From Streptomyces alfalfae (lineage in GTDB: Bacteria; Actinomycetota; Actinomycetes; Streptomycetales; Streptomycetaceae): a stretch of 64,000 nt of DNA. A program made the position numbers and the translations under genes. The notes under the pieces were generated by a model. It made no database searches and was not told the DNA's origin. It was given only the letters and a program-made list of their open reading frames with translations. Location: positions 1 to 64,000 of the forward strand of contig NZ_QEXM01000038.1 of NCBI RefSeq assembly GCF_004127445.1, given 5' to 3'. Every line of letters begins with the position of its first letter. Within the stretch, counting starts at the first letter, position 1. Of the stretch, positions 39,065 to 47,671 are shown one piece after another.

Positions 39065-39799
39065 TCAGCCGCGCTCGCGGAGGTAGGCCTCCAGCTTCGC
39101 CGCGCCGGTCAGCATGGCCCGCCCGCGGGCGGACAGCCGGCCGCGCCAGTCGCTCAGCATCGCCTCCAGGGGTTCGAGGCCGCCGGCCGCACGCACCTGG
39201 GTGATGAGCGGGGTGATCTGCTCCAGGAGATAGCCGCCGCGCCGGAGCTGATGGGTCAGGCGGGCGTCCCGCACGGCGGCGTCGTCGTACACGCGGTAGC
39301 CGGTCGCCGGATCGCGGCGCGGCCGTACGAGGCCCGCGCGCTCCCACTTCCGCAGCGTCGCGGGCCGGAGCCCGAGACTCTCCGCCAGCGGCCCGATGAA
39401 CGTGCCCCGGGGACGCGGACCCGGCGCGTCCGGCTCGTCGGCCGCGCCGGGAGCGAGGTCGCACAGGGCCCGCTCCACGGCCTGGAGCGTGCGCCGGTCT
39501 TCGAGGAGCCGGGCGTGGCTCTCGTCGATGAGGCGGAACGCCTCGTCCGCCGCGCCCTGGTTGACGGCCCGCAGCACCGACGCCGCCGTGTGGTGGCCGT
39601 GGCCGGGCACCAGGGCGAGGAACGCGTCCAGGGCCCGGGCGTGCAGCGGGGTGTAGGTGCGGTAGCCGTGCTCGGTGCGGTCGGCGGCCGGGAGGATGCC
39701 GGCCTCCTCGTAGTTCCTGACCGCCTGGGTCGACAGGCCGTGCTCACGCGCCAGATCGATCGGTCGGAGCCGTTCCGTGTGTTGAGGGTTCTTCGCCAC
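39065..39799 (-). CDS. TioE-like MerR family regulator with two HTH domains
   Basis: A 244-residue regulator carrying two MerR-type domains in one chain: LRPIDLAREHGLSTQAVRNYEEAGILP with HGYRTYTPLHARAL at the N-terminus, and LAESLGLRPATLRKWERAGLV with TGYRVYDDAAVRDA at about residues 137-185. This is the TioE group, first named from a peptide-antibiotic cluster. There are no metal-binding cysteines, so it likely senses an organic ligand. It starts at GTG 39799 and is divergent from an erythromycin-esterase-like gene, its probable target. Confidence 0.82.
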   Translation of the reverse strand: MAKNPQHTERLRPIDLAREHGLSTQAVRNYEEAGILPAADRTEHGYRTYTPLHARALDAFLALVPGHGHHTAASVLRAVNQGAADEAFRLIDESHARLLEDRRTLQAVERALCDLAPGAADEPDAPGPRPRGTFIGPLAESLGLRPATLRKWERAGLVRPRRDPATGYRVYDDAAVRDARLTHQLRRGGYLLEQITPLITQVRAAGGLEPLEAMLSDWRGRLSARGRAMLTGAAKLEAYLRERG

Positions 39800-39833
39800 G
39801 AGGCCGACGATATCGCGGTCCTCTCCCCAGAAG

Positions 39834-39865
39834 TCTCAACCGCTGGGTCAGCGATACCGTTGAGA
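39834..39865. promoter_or_regulatory. Dyad between the MerR and esterase-like genes
   Basis: TCTCAAC (39834-39840) and GTTGAGA (39859-39865) are perfect inverted repeats 18 nt apart, ending 3 nt before the esterase-like ATG. A GATACC within the spacer could be a -10. This fits a MerR-type operator with an overlong promoter spacer. Confidence 0.5.
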
Positions 39866-39868
39866 GGC

Positions 39869-40873
39869 ATGGCCACCGACACGCAAGCCGCTCCCCCTGC
39901 CCTCGCCACCGCGACCCTCATGAAGCTGCTCCCTCACCCGCCACGGCTGACCACCGTGGACGACCCCGCACACGCCGACGGCCCCTCGCTCGAACGACGC
40001 GAGGATCTCTTCCGGCGACTCGTCGAGCGGGAAGGCCCTCGCACGATCGCGTTCGAAGGTGACGGCGTACGGGGGACAGTCGTCGACGACTACGTCAGGT
40101 GGGGCAGGGGCACGCTGGACGAGGCCGTGGAGGCGATGAAGGGCATGGCGTACGGGCCCTGCCACGGGCCCGGCCATGACTCCGGCGCTCCCGACGGCGA
40201 CCGCGAGTTCGTGCGCTGGACGCGCGCCCGCAACGAAGGCCGCCCGTCAGGCGAGCGGCTGCGCCTCGCGGGCGTCGGCGGCCCCCTGGAGAGCAGCGGC
40301 ACCGCGAGCCCCCGGGCGGCACTCACCGCCCTCCACGGCCATCTCGCGGCCCGGGTGGACGCCGACCTGCTCCCCTGTACGGCGGAACGGCTCGACCGCC
40401 TCCTCGGTGCGGACCGGCGATGGACCGAACCGGCCGCCCTGACGGACCCGGCACGGTCCGTGGGGCGGTCGGCCGACGCCATGGAGCTGCGGCTGCTCGC
40501 CGATGACATGGAGGCGCTGCTCGACGCGTGGCCGCCGCACGCGACGGAGCAGGGCGCGCGGGACGGCCGCCCAGGACCGGGCGCGGGGGAGGACCGGGAC
40601 CGGGCGCGGCTCTACGCGCGCACCGCCACCGGCCTGCTGCGCCGCCACTACTGGATGGCCGACGCGTCGCCGGACCGCACGGCACGCCTGGTGGGCCTGC
40701 GGGACCAGATGACGGCCGCCGACCTCCTGGCCCTGGCCAAGCGCGGCCCGGCCCTGGTGTACGCCCGCAACCGCCCGCTCCAGCGGGGGCGGGGCGCGAT
40801 GCGGATGAGTGATCTGCCCCTCGCGTGGTGGAGCGCCGGGGTGATGGTGGGCGCCCGCCTCGGCGGAAAGTAG
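39869..40873 (+). CDS. Erythromycin-esterase-like protein with altered active-site motifs
   Basis: A 334-residue soluble protein that follows the erythromycin esterase/succinoglycan-biosynthesis fold: LFRRLVEREGPRTIAFEGDG, VDDYVRWGRGTLDEAVEAM, VRWTRARNEGRPSGERLRLA and RLYARTATGLLRRHYWMAD. In active members an early GEPTHGE and a late AHNxH bind the catalytic water. Here these read DDPAHAD and YARNRPLQ, so the late histidines are gone. It may be inactive, or have moved to another substrate. The divergent TioE-like MerR regulator presumably induces it. Confidence 0.7.
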   Translation: MATDTQAAPPALATATLMKLLPHPPRLTTVDDPAHADGPSLERREDLFRRLVEREGPRTIAFEGDGVRGTVVDDYVRWGRGTLDEAVEAMKGMAYGPCHGPGHDSGAPDGDREFVRWTRARNEGRPSGERLRLAGVGGPLESSGTASPRAALTALHGHLAARVDADLLPCTAERLDRLLGADRRWTEPAALTDPARSVGRSADAMELRLLADDMEALLDAWPPHATEQGARDGRPGPGAGEDRDRARLYARTATGLLRRHYWMADASPDRTARLVGLRDQMTAADLLALAKRGPALVYARNRPLQRGRGAMRMSDLPLAWWSAGVMVGARLGGK

Positions 40874-40966
40874 GCGGCCGGACCGTCGGGACGGGGGCCT
40901 TCGGCGTGCCCGGCCGGGCGGCCTTGCCTAGCCTGGAGGCCTCGGGGCCGTCACGGAGGTACCCCT

Positions 40967-41914
40967 ATGCCCCGCCCCGTCTGGTCCGGCGCGATCAGCT
41001 TCGGTCTGGTGACCATCCCGATCAAGGTGCTGCCCGCTACCGAGAAGCACAGCATCCGCTTCCACCAGTACCACCTGGCGGACATGGCGCGGGTGCGTAC
41101 GAAGAAGATCTGCGAGCTGGACGGCCAAGAGGTCACGAGCGCCGAGATCGGCAAGGGGTTCGAGGTCGACAGGGACACCGTCGTCGAGATCAGCGACGAG
41201 GAGCTCGACGACATGCCGCTGCCCACCGCCAAGGCGATCGAGATCACCGCGTTCGTGCCCTACGAGTCCATCGACCCGGTCAGGATCGGGGAGGGCTACT
41301 ACCTCCAGGGCGACGGCCAGGTGGCCGCCAAGCCGTACACCCTGCTGCGCAAGGCGCTCGAACGCAGCAGCAAGGCCGCGGTGGCGAAGTTCGCCTGGCA
41401 CGGCAGGGAACGGCTCGGGCTGCTCCGCGTGCAGGACGAGGTGATCGTCCTGCACGCCATGAAGTGGGACGACGAGGTGCGCAGCCCGGAGACCCTGGCG
41501 CCCAAGGAGGTCGAACTCGACGAGGCCGAGATCGAGCGGGCCGTGCTCCTCGTCGACTCGATGACCGCCGACGGCATCGAAGGGCAGGAGTGGGCCACCG
41601 ACCGCTACACCGCCGCCCTGGAGGAGGTCATCGCGGCGAAGGCGGGTGGGAAGCAGCCGCCCGCGGCTGCGGAGAAGGAGGAGCCCGAGGGGAAGGTCGT
41701 GGACCTCATGGCGGCGCTCCAGCAGTCCGTGCAGCAGGCGCAGGCCTCCCGCGGCGAGGGCGGCCGAGACGACCAGGACGCGACGGTCCACGAGATGCCG
41801 ACCGAGCGCGGAGCCAAGAAGCCGGCCGCGAAGAAGACGGCGGCGGCCAAGAAGTCGACGTCGAAGCGGACGACCGCGGGGAAGAAGACGACGGCCAAGA
41901 AGCGCGGGGCCTAG
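40967..41914 (+). CDS. ku: Ku DNA end-binding protein
   Basis: A 315-residue bacterial Ku homologue starting MPRPVWSGAISFGLVTIPIK, with the homodimeric DNA-encircling core (RFHQYHLADMARVRTKKICE, DRYTAALEEVI) and a C-terminal tail with Lys/Ala-rich repeats (KKPAAKKTAAAKKSTSKR) that bind DNA. Ku tethers broken ends and recruits LigD in non-homologous end joining. No ligD is present within the window. The gene stands alone. Confidence 0.95.
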   Translation: MPRPVWSGAISFGLVTIPIKVLPATEKHSIRFHQYHLADMARVRTKKICELDGQEVTSAEIGKGFEVDRDTVVEISDEELDDMPLPTAKAIEITAFVPYESIDPVRIGEGYYLQGDGQVAAKPYTLLRKALERSSKAAVAKFAWHGRERLGLLRVQDEVIVLHAMKWDDEVRSPETLAPKEVELDEAEIERAVLLVDSMTADGIEGQEWATDRYTAALEEVIAAKAGGKQPPAAAEKEEPEGKVVDLMAALQQSVQQAQASRGEGGRDDQDATVHEMPTERGAKKPAAKKTAAAKKSTSKRTTAGKKTTAKKRGA

Positions 41915-42331
41915 CGGCTCCACCCGGCCGGGCTCGCGGCGGTCACCTCGCCGGCGGGCGCGCCGCGACGGCGGAGGGCTCCCCCGTCGGAAGGCTCGGC
42001 CGTGGCCCGCCCGAGCAGCCGAGGTGTCCCGCGCGGCGGACTCCGCCCAGCGGTCGCCGACGGCGGCCAGGTGGACCTCGGCCGCCCACGGGCCGGGCCG
42101 CGCCGACGTCGTGGCCCGCGAGCGCGGCGGAGACGATGCGCTCCCGCGGGTCGGACGCGCCCCCGGGCGAGAGCACCGCCTCCGGGCCGCTGAGGAGAAC
42201 CGGGGGGCGAGATCCGGTCGGCCCGCCCGCGGGACGGGAGAACCGGTCGATCTCCGGTTTCCGACCGCACGCGCGCGGTACCTGCAAGAGCGCGCCGCCA
42301 CGGACAGGCCGGCCCGGACGAGGAGTGAGCG
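41915..42331. other. Gene-free stretch between ku and DUF2243
   Basis: About 415 bp of GC-rich sequence. No frame has both a ribosome-binding site and a recognisable product. A minus-strand frame reading LLSGPEAVLSPGGASDPRER looks mildly protein-like and may be decayed coding sequence, but I cannot place it in a family. A small CCCGGCCGGG dyad after the ku stop may act in termination. Confidence 0.4.
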
Positions 42332-42898
42332 ATGGCTACGACCACAGGGGCGGCCCGCAGCGGGCCGCGCACGGACACGGGCTCCCTGCGACTGCCGGGG
42401 ATCCTCCTCGGCGTGGGGCTCGGCGGCTTCGTCGACGGCATCCTGCTGCACCAGCTCCTGCGCTGGCACCACATGCTGACCAGCACCGACACCGACCGGA
42501 TCGGCGTGAAGTACTACCCGGCCAACACCGTGCAGGGCCTCCAGATGAACACGCTGTGGGACGGGATCTTCCACGCCGTGTGCTGGCTGGCGGTCCTCCT
42601 CGGCCTGGCGTCGCTGTACGCGCGCGTGACGCGCGGCCGACGCCGGGTGTGGACCTCGGGCAAGCTGTGGGGCTGGATCCTGGTCGGCTGGGGCCTGTTC
42701 AACCTCGTCGAGGGCCTCCTGGACCACCACGTCCTGGGCATCCACCACGTCTACGCCGGTCCCCACCAGATCTGGTGGGACCTCGGCTTCCTGCTGCTCG
42801 GAGCCCTGTTCGTGGCGGTCGGCTGGATGGTCCAGAACCGCGCCCGCGCCTTCGACCCCGCGACCGGCGGCCCCACCCCGGGGGCCGGACCGTCATGA
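42332..42898 (+). CDS. DUF2243 family membrane protein
   Basis: A 188-residue protein with four hydrophobic helices and conserved histidines at membrane edges: GFVDGILLHQLLRWHHMLT and EGLLDHHVLGIHHVY. This is the DUF2243 family, usually found next to CtaG-like proteins, as here. Histidines of that kind suggest metal (copper or haem) handling for cytochrome oxidase assembly, but this is unproven. The stop overlaps the next start (ATGA). Confidence 0.8.
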   Translation: MATTTGAARSGPRTDTGSLRLPGILLGVGLGGFVDGILLHQLLRWHHMLTSTDTDRIGVKYYPANTVQGLQMNTLWDGIFHAVCWLAVLLGLASLYARVTRGRRRVWTSGKLWGWILVGWGLFNLVEGLLDHHVLGIHHVYAGPHQIWWDLGFLLLGALFVAVGWMVQNRARAFDPATGGPTPGAGPS

Positions 42899-43848
42899 CC
42901 GGCCACGGACCGCACGGACACCACCAGCAGTCCGCCGCACTGCCCTGGGAACCCGTACTCGTCTCGCTGGTCCTCACGGCAGTGGCGGCCGGCTACGTGG
43001 TCCTCGCGGCCCGGGCACGCCGCGCGAACCCGCGGGCGGGCTGGTCACCCTGGCGCACCGGCCTCTTCCTGACCGGCACGGCCCTGCTCGCCGTCGCCCT
43101 GCTGCCGCCCCTGGCCACCGCCGCGCACGGCGACTTCCGCGGCCACATGCTGCAACACCTGCTGGTCGGCATGTACGCCCCGCTCGCGCTGATGCTGGCA
43201 GCACCGGTCACGCTGCTGCTGCGCACCCTGCCGGTGGCACGCGCGCGCGGGCTCACCCGAGTGCTGCGCAGCCGCCCCGCCCGTCTGATCGCCCACCCGG
43301 TCACCGCGCTGCTGCTCAGCGTCGGGACGCTGCCGGTGCTCTACTTCACCCCGCTGTACAACGCCTCGACGGGCGACGAGGCGCTGCACTGGCTGCTGCA
43401 TCTGCACTTCCTGCTGTCGGGGTGCCTGTTCGCCTGGGTGATCGCGGGTCCCGACCCCGCGCCCACGCGTCCCGGCGTCCCGGCCCGGCTCGTGGTCCTC
43501 GGCGTGGCCATCACAGCCCACGCGCTCCTCTCGCAAGCGATGTACGCCGGGTTCCTCATCGACATCCACGCGCCCGTGGCACAGGTCAGGGCCGGTGCGG
43601 AGGCCATGTACTACGGCGGCGACATCGCTGAACTCCTGCTCGCCGCGGCACTGGTGACCACCTGGCGCCCCGCGCGGAGCACGGCGCGCTCCGCCGGGAC
43701 CGCGGCGCGCCCCGTTCGGCTGCCCGCGACGGGCGCTCACCTGGCGTCTTCCGCCGGTTCTGGTATGGCGGGTGAAACGTCGCCTGCCCCGCCGTTCACG
43801 GCGCGGCAGGCGGGGAACAGTGGTTTCCATGCGCGCACTCGTCATTAA
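42895..43848 (+). CDS. CtaG-type cytochrome c oxidase assembly membrane protein
   Basis: A 317-residue protein with seven transmembrane helices and the caa3_CtaG motifs FRGHMLQHLLVGMYAPLAL, HPVTALLLSVGTLPVLYFTPLYN and LHWLLHLHFLLSGCLFAWVI. The family helps form the copper centres of cytochrome oxidase in Gram-positive bacteria. A His-rich start (MTGHGPHGHHQQ) may bind metal. It is translationally coupled to DUF2243, and its last 20 bp overlap the start of the flavodoxin-fold gene. Confidence 0.82.
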   Translation: MTGHGPHGHHQQSAALPWEPVLVSLVLTAVAAGYVVLAARARRANPRAGWSPWRTGLFLTGTALLAVALLPPLATAAHGDFRGHMLQHLLVGMYAPLALMLAAPVTLLLRTLPVARARGLTRVLRSRPARLIAHPVTALLLSVGTLPVLYFTPLYNASTGDEALHWLLHLHFLLSGCLFAWVIAGPDPAPTRPGVPARLVVLGVAITAHALLSQAMYAGFLIDIHAPVAQVRAGAEAMYYGGDIAELLLAAALVTTWRPARSTARSAGTAARPVRLPATGAHLASSAGSGMAGETSPAPPFTARQAGNSGFHARTRH

Positions 43849-44434
43849 CTGCACCCTCAAGCCCTCTCCGCAGCCCTCGAACACGGAGGCCCTCGCCGAC
43901 ACCGTCATCACCGCGCTCAAGGGGCACGGGGTGCGGGTGGACGTCGTACGGGCCGTGGACCTCGACATCAAGCCGGGGGTGGAGACCGACATGGGCGAGG
44001 GCGACGACTGGCCCGGCGTCCACGAGAAGGTGCTCGCGTCACAGATCCTGGTCATGGCCTCGCCCACCTGGCTCGGCCGCCCGTCCTCGGTGGCCCAGCG
44101 CGTCCTGGAACGCCTCGACGCGATGCTCGGCGAGACGGACGACGAGGAGCGCCCCGTCGCGTACAACCGGGTGGCGGGGGTCCTGGTCACCGGCAACGAG
44201 GACGGCGCCCACCACGTCATCAGCGAGATCAGCGGAGCGCTCGTCGACATCGGCTTCACCGTGCCCGGCCAGTCGTGGACCTACTGGCACCTCGGCCCGG
44301 GGCCCGGCCCCGACTACCTGGACGACCGGCGCGGCCACGACTGGGCGGCCTCCACCGGCCGGGCCATGGCCTCCAACCTCGTCCACGCGGCACGCGCCCT
44401 CGAAGCCATGCCCCTGCCCGCCCCGCCCTCCTGA
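43829..44434 (+). CDS. Flavodoxin-fold NAD(P)H-dependent FMN reductase
   Basis: A 201-residue flavodoxin-like protein: MRALVINCTLKPSPQPSNTE provides the phosphate-binding loop, VMASPTWLGRPSSVAQRVLERLD contacts FMN, and AGVLVTGNEDGAHHVISEI is a further family motif. Such enzymes reduce quinones or flavins with NAD(P)H in the cytosol. ATG 43829 was chosen for the MRALVINC start; the gene overlaps the CtaG 3' end by 20 bp, implying co-transcription. Confidence 0.8.
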   Translation: MRALVINCTLKPSPQPSNTEALADTVITALKGHGVRVDVVRAVDLDIKPGVETDMGEGDDWPGVHEKVLASQILVMASPTWLGRPSSVAQRVLERLDAMLGETDDEERPVAYNRVAGVLVTGNEDGAHHVISEISGALVDIGFTVPGQSWTYWHLGPGPGPDYLDDRRGHDWAASTGRAMASNLVHAARALEAMPLPAPPS

Positions 44435-44676
44435 CCTCACCCCGCAGGACCCCGGTGCTCTCCGACGCGCACCCTGCGAAACCAAACCGCTGAGTGCCCG
44501 TCGCCGTGGAAGACACCCCCGTCTGCCATGTCTGACCTTCGGTCGCTGTGGGCAGGAATGATGGATGGACGGCCACGGTGACGCCCCCACGTCCCGGCCG
44601 GTGAGAACCAGTGCTGTTCCAGCGGGCGTGCGGAGACCGTCCGCGCAGTCGTGTCCACCTCGAAGGAGGCAAGTCC

Positions 44677-45282
44677 ATGGCCCGAGTGGTGACCGATGAC
44701 GAGCAGGCGGCGCAGCGTCGCGTCGGCGGGATCGTGCGGACGTCGAGCGTCCTGACCGGGGAAGGCCTCGCGATGTGGCGCGACTACCCCGCGGGGGAGT
44801 GGGAGACGTCGGCCGCGGAGCTGTCGCGGGATCTGGACACCCTCAAGGTGCCGCACCGGATCGTCGTCGCCTTCCGTCCGCCGCGGGGCCGCGAGGCGGG
44901 ACGCCGCAAGGGCCAGGAGGTCCGCGTCCCCTTCCCCGAGCTGGCCAGGCTCGTGCGCTGGGTGCCCCTGCTCCAGCAGCTGCTCGACGAACTCCCCGCC
45001 GAGTCGCCCGGCTTCACCTTCGCCTACTGCGAGGCGCGGTCCACCGGCCCCGTGATGATGAGCCTGTCCTGCCTCGCGGCCGAGTGGCCGGCCTGGACGG
45101 TGAGACAGGCCGAGCTGATGGGCCTGCTGTGCGTCCGGTGCGGCTTCGACCTGCGGACCCGCGGGGCGGCGCAGCGCCTCGCGTACGACGTCGACGGCGA
45201 ACCGCTGCGGCCCCGGCTGATCTGCGGGGTGTGCTGCGGCGACGGCCAGGCCGCGCTGGACGGCCTGACGGCGCTCGGCTGA
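44677..45282 (+). CDS. Hypothetical protein with C-terminal zinc-ribbon-like cysteines
   Basis: A 201-residue soluble protein of a family I do not recognise. The C-terminal 60 residues contain LLCVRCGFDLRTRG and RPRLICGVCCGDGQ, a CxxC...CxxCC arrangement that could bind zinc. An Arg/Lys-rich stretch (RPPRGREAGRRKGQEVRVPF) and the absence of membrane segments suggest a nucleic-acid or protein-binding role. A strong GAAGGAGG lies 7 nt before ATG 44677. It converges on the HelR gene with 21 bp between stops. Confidence 0.65.
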   Translation: MARVVTDDEQAAQRRVGGIVRTSSVLTGEGLAMWRDYPAGEWETSAAELSRDLDTLKVPHRIVVAFRPPRGREAGRRKGQEVRVPFPELARLVRWVPLLQQLLDELPAESPGFTFAYCEARSTGPVMMSLSCLAAEWPAWTVRQAELMGLLCVRCGFDLRTRGAAQRLAYDVDGEPLRPRLICGVCCGDGQAALDGLTALG

Positions 45283-45303
45283 CCCTCGTGGCGCCGCCCC
45301 CGG

Positions 45304-47496
45304 TCAGGGACTGGTGAGGACGACGAGCTGCTGGGTCGCCCGCGTCATCGCGACATAGCGGTCGACCGCCCCTCCGACGCCGTCACCGAACGCGCCGGGG
45401 TCGACGAGGACGACCAGGTCGAATTCGAGCCCCTTCGCCAGTTCCGGCGTCAGCGACCTGACGCGTGGGGTGGCCTTGAACGTGGGGTCGCCGATGACGC
45501 AGGCGATCCCCTCCGTGTGCGAGGCGAGCCACGCGTCGAGCACCGCGTCCCGTTCCGTGACGGACCTGTGGACGACAGGAAGGCCGCTGCTGCGGATGGA
45601 CGTCGGCACGTTCGCGTCCGGGAGCGCGCCGCGGATGACCGGCTCGGCCTCCGCCATGACCTCCTCGGGCGTCCGGTAGTTGACGCTCAGGGACGCCACC
45701 TCGACCCGGTCGACGCCGACCCGCTCGAGCCGCTCCCGCCAGGACTCCGTGAACCCGTCCCGCGCCTGGGCGCGGTCCCCGACGATCGTGAAGCTGCGGG
45801 ACGGGCAGCGGAGCAGCAGCATCTGCCACTCCGCGTCGGTGAGTTCCTGCGCCTCGTCCACGACGACGTGCGCGAAGGGCCCCGCGAACGGCTCCGGGTC
45901 CGCGGTGGGCAGCGCGCCCTCGTCGATCAGGCTGTCCTGCAGGTCCCGCCCGCGCAGCATGGTGACCGCGCCCTCGCCGTCGGCGTCGGCGGCGACCATG
46001 TTGTCGATGACTCCGGCCATGCGCTCGCGTTCGACGGCGGCCGACGCCTCCCGCCTGCGTCTGCGCAGCGACGCCTCCGGATCGCCGAGCCGCTGCCGTG
46101 CCGCGTCCAGGAGCGGCAGATCGGACACCGTCCAGGCCTGGGCGTCCGCGCGCCGCAGCGTGCGCACCTCCTCGGGGCTCAGCCAGGGCGCGCACAGGCG
46201 CAGGTACGCGGGTACGGACCACAGGTCGCCGACCAGGTCGGCCGCTTCGAGCAGCGGCCACGCGCGGTAGAGGGCGGTCACCAGCTCCCGGTTGTGCAGG
46301 AAGGACCTGCGGAGCAGTTCGGCCGACGCGCCACCGCCGTGCTCGTCGGGGTGGTCGCCGTCCGCGTCGTCGTCCAGGTCGTGCTTGTCCAGCAGGATCG
46401 TGACCAGCTCCTCCCAGATCTGGTCGCGCGCCTCGTTGTGCGGGGTGCCCGGTTCCGCCGCCGCGAACGCCTCGGCCCAGTCGTCGGCGCTCAGCCAGAC
46501 GTCGGACCAGGGCGTCGTGACCGACATGCCCTCGGTGGGCGGGTCCTCGTAGAACCCGACGGCCTTCTCGATGGCCCTGACCATGTCCGCGGACGACTTC
46601 AGACGGGCCACTTCCGGGTCGCTCTCGACCCCTGCCTCCGCCCCCTCGGCGACCAGGTCGCGCAGGGTGCAGGTGCGTACGCCCTCCTCGCCGAGGCTGG
46701 GCAGGACGTCGGCGACGTACGCGAGGTAGGGCTGGTGCGGGCCGACGAACAGCACGCCGCCCCGGCGGTGGCCCGCGAGGCGGGGGTCGGAGTAGAGCAG
46801 ATAGGCGGAGCGGTGCAGGGCCACGACCGTCTTGCCGGTGCCGGGGCCGCCGTCGACCACGAGGGCGCCGCGGGAACCGGCGCGGACGATGGCGTCCTGG
46901 TCGGCCTGGATGGTGGCCAGCACGTCCCGCATCCGGGGCGAGCGGTTGGCGCCGAGGCCGGCGATGAAGGCCGACTGGTCGTCCAGCGCGGCGTGCCCTT
47001 CGAGGCCGTCGGCGGTGAACACCTCGTCCCAGTAGTCGCTGATCCGGCCGGCGGTCCAGCGGTACCTGCGGCGGCTCGCCAGGCCCATCGGGTTGGCGTG
47101 GGTGGCGGCGAAGAAGGGCTCGGCCGCGGGGGAGCGCCAGTCGAGCAGCAGCCGGCGGCCGGTGCTGTCGGTGAGGCCGAGACGCCCGATGTACACGGGC
47201 TCGGAGCCGTCCGCGCCGACGACCCGGCCGAGGCACAGGTCGAGCCCGAAGCGGCGCAGGGCGCGCAGCCGGCTGGTCAGCCGGTGGATCTCCAGGTCCC
47301 GCTCCAGCGCCTCACGGCCCAGGCCGCCGGGTGCCCTGCGCTCGGCGTCGAGGCGGTCGGACAGTTCGCCGGTCGCCTGCTCCAGGCTGCGCGCGATGGC
47401 CTCGAAGTGCCGCTCGTCGTCGGCGATGAGCCGCGGGTCGGCCTTGGCGGAGAGGGCGCCGGCGAGGTCGAAGGCACGGGTGGTCAGTGGGGGCAT
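45304..47496 (-). CDS. helR: HelR-type RNA polymerase recycling ATPase (HelD family)
   Basis: A 730-residue UvrD/HelD-like superfamily 1 ATPase. The N-terminal arm (residues 1-100) is a coiled coil used by HelD proteins to enter RNA polymerase. Walker A is GGPGTGKT (216-223), Walker B is HVVVDEAQELTD, and later motifs are VGDRAQARDGFTESW and YVAMTRATQQLVVL. A rifamycin-associated element about 60 bp upstream identifies the HelR subgroup. That subgroup displaces rifamycin from RNA polymerase and gives tolerance. Confidence 0.88.
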   Translation of the reverse strand: MPPLTTRAFDLAGALSAKADPRLIADDERHFEAIARSLEQATGELSDRLDAERRAPGGLGREALERDLEIHRLTSRLRALRRFGLDLCLGRVVGADGSEPVYIGRLGLTDSTGRRLLLDWRSPAAEPFFAATHANPMGLASRRRYRWTAGRISDYWDEVFTADGLEGHAALDDQSAFIAGLGANRSPRMRDVLATIQADQDAIVRAGSRGALVVDGGPGTGKTVVALHRSAYLLYSDPRLAGHRRGGVLFVGPHQPYLAYVADVLPSLGEEGVRTCTLRDLVAEGAEAGVESDPEVARLKSSADMVRAIEKAVGFYEDPPTEGMSVTTPWSDVWLSADDWAEAFAAAEPGTPHNEARDQIWEELVTILLDKHDLDDDADGDHPDEHGGGASAELLRRSFLHNRELVTALYRAWPLLEAADLVGDLWSVPAYLRLCAPWLSPEEVRTLRRADAQAWTVSDLPLLDAARQRLGDPEASLRRRRREASAAVERERMAGVIDNMVAADADGEGAVTMLRGRDLQDSLIDEGALPTADPEPFAGPFAHVVVDEAQELTDAEWQMLLLRCPSRSFTIVGDRAQARDGFTESWRERLERVGVDRVEVASLSVNYRTPEEVMAEAEPVIRGALPDANVPTSIRSSGLPVVHRSVTERDAVLDAWLASHTEGIACVIGDPTFKATPRVRSLTPELAKGLEFDLVVLVDPGAFGDGVGGAVDRYVAMTRATQQLVVLTSP

Positions 47497-47557
47497 ACGC
47501 AGTTGGTCTCCCGTTTCCGCAGGTCGTGGCGTGAGATGAGCGATTGTGCGGGACGGT

Positions 47558-47580
47558 GGGGGCCTTGCCGCAAGCCCCCC
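47558..47580 (-). promoter_or_regulatory. Rifamycin-associated element (RAE)
   Basis: On the minus strand GGGGCTTGCGGCAAGGCCCC matches the dyad-symmetric RAE found before rifamycin-inducible genes in actinomycetes. It sits 62 nt before the helR start and a few nt downstream of a TATAGC hexamer. Extra G and C pairs extend the dyad on both sides. Confidence 0.88.
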
Positions 47581-47603
47581 ACTGCGCTATAAGTTGAGAG
47601 TGG

Positions 47604-47640
47604 CAAGAGGTGGGCATCCCCCTCTTGTCTCTTTTTTTGT
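47604..47640 (+). terminator. Intrinsic terminator on the plus strand upstream of helR
   Basis: CAAGAGG (47604-47610) and CCTCTTG (47621-47627) form a stem with an inner GG/CC extension, directly followed by TCTCTTTTTTTG. It is a textbook rho-independent terminator, rare in this genome. It reads away from helR, with no plus-strand gene ending here. Confidence 0.65.
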
Positions 47641-47671
47641 GCCCCTGGTTCCGAGCTTTCGGGCCCCCGGC

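Noticed and set aside
40967..41914. Complete NHEJ operon
   Set aside because: Only Ku is present; no LigD ligase or polymerase domain is encoded in the window.
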